Positions 61,676 through 64,000 of a stretch of DNA of 64,000 bases are shown in pieces (within the stretch, counting starts at the first letter, position 1; the number at the start of each line of letters is the position of its first letter). A model generated the notes under the pieces. The model had not been told where the DNA came from. It searched no databases and saw only the letters and a program-made list of their open reading frames with translations. Made by a program: the position numbers and the translations under genes. The DNA is from Eretmocerus hayati (taxonomy: Eukaryota > Arthropoda > Insecta > Hymenoptera > Aphelinidae). The stretch lies in the NCBI GenBank assembly GCA_029851415.1, contig CM056744.1, forward strand, positions 115,662,838 through 115,726,837, given 5' to 3'.

Positions 61676-62227
61676 TTGCCCATTTCAAACTTACCTCATT
61701 TTGCCAAAGTCTTCGATACTCTGATAACTGAGCAGCTAGTCGAGCATCTCGAGCAAAATCAAATTCTGTCCGATTTTCAATCGGGATTCCATGATAATTT
61801 CAGCACAAAAACTGCTCTATTGAAAATTCCAGAAGACATTCGTCTAGGAATTGAGATTGGTCTAGTTACACTTCAAATTCTGTTTGATTTCAAAACCGCT
61901 TTTAATAATGTCGATCATGAACTATTGTTGCGCAGGATGGAAGAGTTGAATGTTTCTAATGGAACAATCACGTGGTTCCATTCCTACTTAAGTGGCAGAC
62001 TTCAATCGGTTATTGACGGAGATGGTAATACTTCAGAGTTTGAACCTAATTCTTCAGGCATTCCGCAAGGCTCGTACCCAGGTCCGATTATTTTCCTCAT
62101 ATTCATTGATCCGATCATCCGAATTTTGCGTCATTGCAAAGGTGTGCTTTTTGCTGATGATCTTCAAATATATATTCAAGGAAGACCTTCCGAGTTGCCT
62201 GAGATGATTGTGAAGCTTAACCCTTAA
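61676..62227 (+). pseudogene. LINE reverse transcriptase, N-terminal half
   Basis: Residues start in the conserved PIS-x-LPH-x-x-K block and run through QSGFH, LFDFKTAFNNVDH (first catalytic Asp region), SGIPQGSYPGP and the catalytic FADDLQIY box near 62147-62170. These are canonical CR1/jockey-group motifs. Translation starts at a TTG because the copy is truncated. The frame ends artificially a few codons into the inserted MITE. Not a functional gene. Confidence 0.82.
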
Positions 62228-62802
62228 TCACTAACGTGAAATAAAGTTACACTCCAACTAACGTGGTAGACTTTTGGCACATCCTTCTGAATTCATTAAA
62301 TTTTTAAAAGCTAGTGCAGTTAGTGATATGAAAAAATTATCTCCTTGAAGCTCAACTATCTTAGAAACAGTATACACATTTTCCGACCGGTGGAAAGTTC
62401 CTGGATTTTCCGGAAAAATTCTTCATTAAAGTCAATATTTGAGGTTATGCTGATGAGTATTTTCACAATTTGTTAAAAAACCATGTCAAAAGTAACAAAA
62501 ATTACTTCCAAAATGATTTTGTTATAACAAATAGACTTTGAATGAACAATTGTAGCAAAATTTGGGTAAATATCCTTAAAAATCGCCATTTTCACTTTTG
62601 CCGATGATGGAATTTTGGCATTTGATTTATTTATAACTAAACAAGAAATTGTTCCAAAAATTTTGCAAAGGTTACATCTGTAAGAGCACGTCATAATATG
62701 AATTTACATCTAAGTCCCGAGTCGCGATACGAAAGTTTCAACGTTTCAGAAGCTAAAGAAAATTCGAGTGTGCCAAAAGTTTACCACGTTAGTAACTAAG
62801 AG
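62221..62802. mobile_element. TTAA-flanked MITE inside the LINE
   Basis: Ends CCCTTAATCACTAACGTG and the complement of CTCTTAGTTACTAACGTGG are inverted repeats, with subterminal GTGGTAGACTTTTGGCACA-like inverted sequence. TTAA stands at 62217-62220 and 62803-62806. CCCTT starts with TTAA targets are typical of piggyBac-type MITEs. 582 bp, non-coding. Confidence 0.85.
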
Positions 62803-62806
62803 TTAA

Positions 62807-63584
62807 TGTTGATTCTTCTCGTATAGTAAAATGGGCCGAAGACTTCAAACTTACTTTGAATATTCCAAAGACGAAAGGAATCTTGACTGCCTCGGTTCAG
62901 TATCACATGAGGATCGATATGAATGGCTTGCGCCCTATCAGTGTTGATGGCCATACAATACCATTACTGGAATCGGTAAAGAACCTAGGAGTAATCTTCT
63001 CCAAAGGTCTTTCATGGAATGCTCATATGTCAAGTATTTTCTTCAAATATGGAGTATCACATAGATTGCATCGTCGTGGGAATTTCTTGACAACAGAAGT
63101 GAAAACGTTGCTTGTGAGTGCCTTGAACATGCCTCACATCTGCTACGCTTGCCTAGTGTACTATGACCTATCCGCCTTTTTGTTTAAAAAGTTGCAACGC
63201 CTTCTCAATACCTGTGTCCGGTTTATCTTTCGTTGTCGTCGCAATGCAGCTTTGCAGCCATATTATGATCGTCTACAGTGGTTACCTTTACAACGTCGGC
63301 GTGAGTACTTTTTGAGCGTTCAGACCTATAAAGTCTTCTCTACTGCAACATCACCTTACTTAATTAATCTATTCAAACCTCTTGATGAGCAAGTTCGCCG
63401 AACCCAGAGAAATCAATCTACTCGCATATTGGTCCCCCTGATTCGAAAGACCGCATATGAGAACGCGTTTTCGCACGTAGCAACCAAATTGTGGGAAACT
63501 ATTCGTGTGAGCATCCGCCTTAAGGCTCCCTTTGAGGAATTTGAAAAAGCTGTGTCTATATATATGCACGAGAAGGAAGTCTGA
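62807..63584 (+). pseudogene. LINE ORF2, C-terminal part
   Basis: Continues the RT after the insertion: a WAEDFKL...IPKTK block, the thumb block (LGVIFSKGLSWNAHM), then the C-terminal domain with RLQWLPLQRRREYF and FSHVATKLWE, ending at 63582-63584. The codon register is the same as the upstream half once the 582-bp insert and one TTAA are discounted, so a single ORF was interrupted. Confidence 0.8.
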
Positions 63585-63729
63585 GTCATTGTATAACTGT
63601 GTCGCCACAAATGCCTTAGATGAAAATTTTTGTTGTGAAATCACTGTTTTTACCTGTTATTCAACTTGTTTTTACTTGTTTTTAAGATTGTAGCCGTGCG
63701 GCTGACCAAATATCAGCAAACTTTTTTCA

Positions 63730-64000
63730 CAGTCTTGTACCACCTAGAATATGAAGAATCCAGAGTAACTCCGTCAAATGGGCTCAAGGGGATGTCGGAG
63801 TTCTATCAATATTGTACAGTTACCGACATGATCGAGTTTTTGGATTTCTCGATGAATTTTTGAGATATCAAAAAACTAAGAAGTAATGACGATTCTGTGA
63901 GCCATACAGAATCGGCGTTGCTTACGAGGGGAGGACCTGACCTTTGTATCACCAATCCTTTCCAAAATTTTTTTACAGTCTCGTGTCACCTAGAGTATGA
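63730..64000 (+). repeat. Direct repeat cagtcttgtaccacctagaa
   Basis: A 25-bp word at 63730-63754 recurs at 63976-64000 with 20 of 25 bases identical and similar T-rich upstream sequence. The spacing of 246 bp suggests the first units of a tandem array continuing beyond the window. Confidence 0.5.

Larger units (their letters stand above)
61650..63600 (+). mobile_element. 5'-truncated non-LTR retrotransposon (CR1/jockey-like)
   Basis: The reverse-transcriptase and C-terminal parts of a LINE ORF2, split by a younger insertion at 62221-62802. No endonuclease domain is present upstream, so the copy is 5'-truncated near 61650. The 3' boundary is unclear; no poly-A tail or target duplication was recognised before 63.7 kb. 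Confidence 0.8.

Overview
The window is 64 kb of AT-rich eukaryotic nuclear DNA. It is almost certainly from an insect and fits a parasitoid-wasp-like genome, but species cannot be fixed from sequence alone. The pointers are Ty3/gypsy and non-LTR retroelements; MITEs and fold-back elements with TTAA, TA, TTA and 8-bp target duplications; GT-AG introns; and TATA plus TCAGT-type initiator promoters. There is no operon structure, ribosome-binding-site pattern, CRISPR array, rRNA or complete tRNA.

Layout. 1-5.4 kb: minus-strand Ty3/gypsy retrotransposon with intact gag and a pol frame open to the window edge, a tRNA-Lys primer binding site and at least part of an LTR; it is GC-rich against its surroundings. 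5.8-6.7 kb: two MITEs. 11.46-13.17 kb: the best host gene, a single-exon secreted protein with a mucin/carbohydrate-binding-like module, a long coiled coil and a hydrophobic tail, with its own TATA box and AATAAA. 16.6-19.3 kb: a ~48-bp satellite array enclosed by inverted repeats that match the satellite unit, with a MITE inside. 23.8-25.6 kb: TTAA fold-back element, TTA-flanked (Harbinger-like) MITE and a decamer minisatellite. 27.6-29.0 kb: 1.4-kb fold-back element.

29.1-36.1 kb is the most interesting part: a local cluster of two-exon genes and relics for very short cysteine-rich secreted peptides. In the two complete genes exon 1 encodes exactly 24 residues of signal peptide, a phase-1 intron follows, and exon 2 encodes a 20-36 residue cysteine-rich mature part. 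The first gene has a hAT-like MITE inserted exactly at its TATA box, which duplicated that box. Two further exon-2-like pieces, one decayed exon-1-like piece and one decayed exon-2-like piece point to tandem birth and death. Nothing in the sequence proves a venom or immune role; it is the natural hypothesis.

36.8-64 kb is mostly gene-poor: TTAA-flanked element, 1.1-kb fold-back element, a His-rich reading frame, decamer minisatellites, a possible decayed chemoreceptor on the minus strand near 56.6-57.1 kb, and a CR1/jockey-like reverse transcriptase split by a TTAA-flanked insertion at 61.7-63.6 kb. Most other reading frames look like chance. All assignments come from reading the sequence; no database search was possible.
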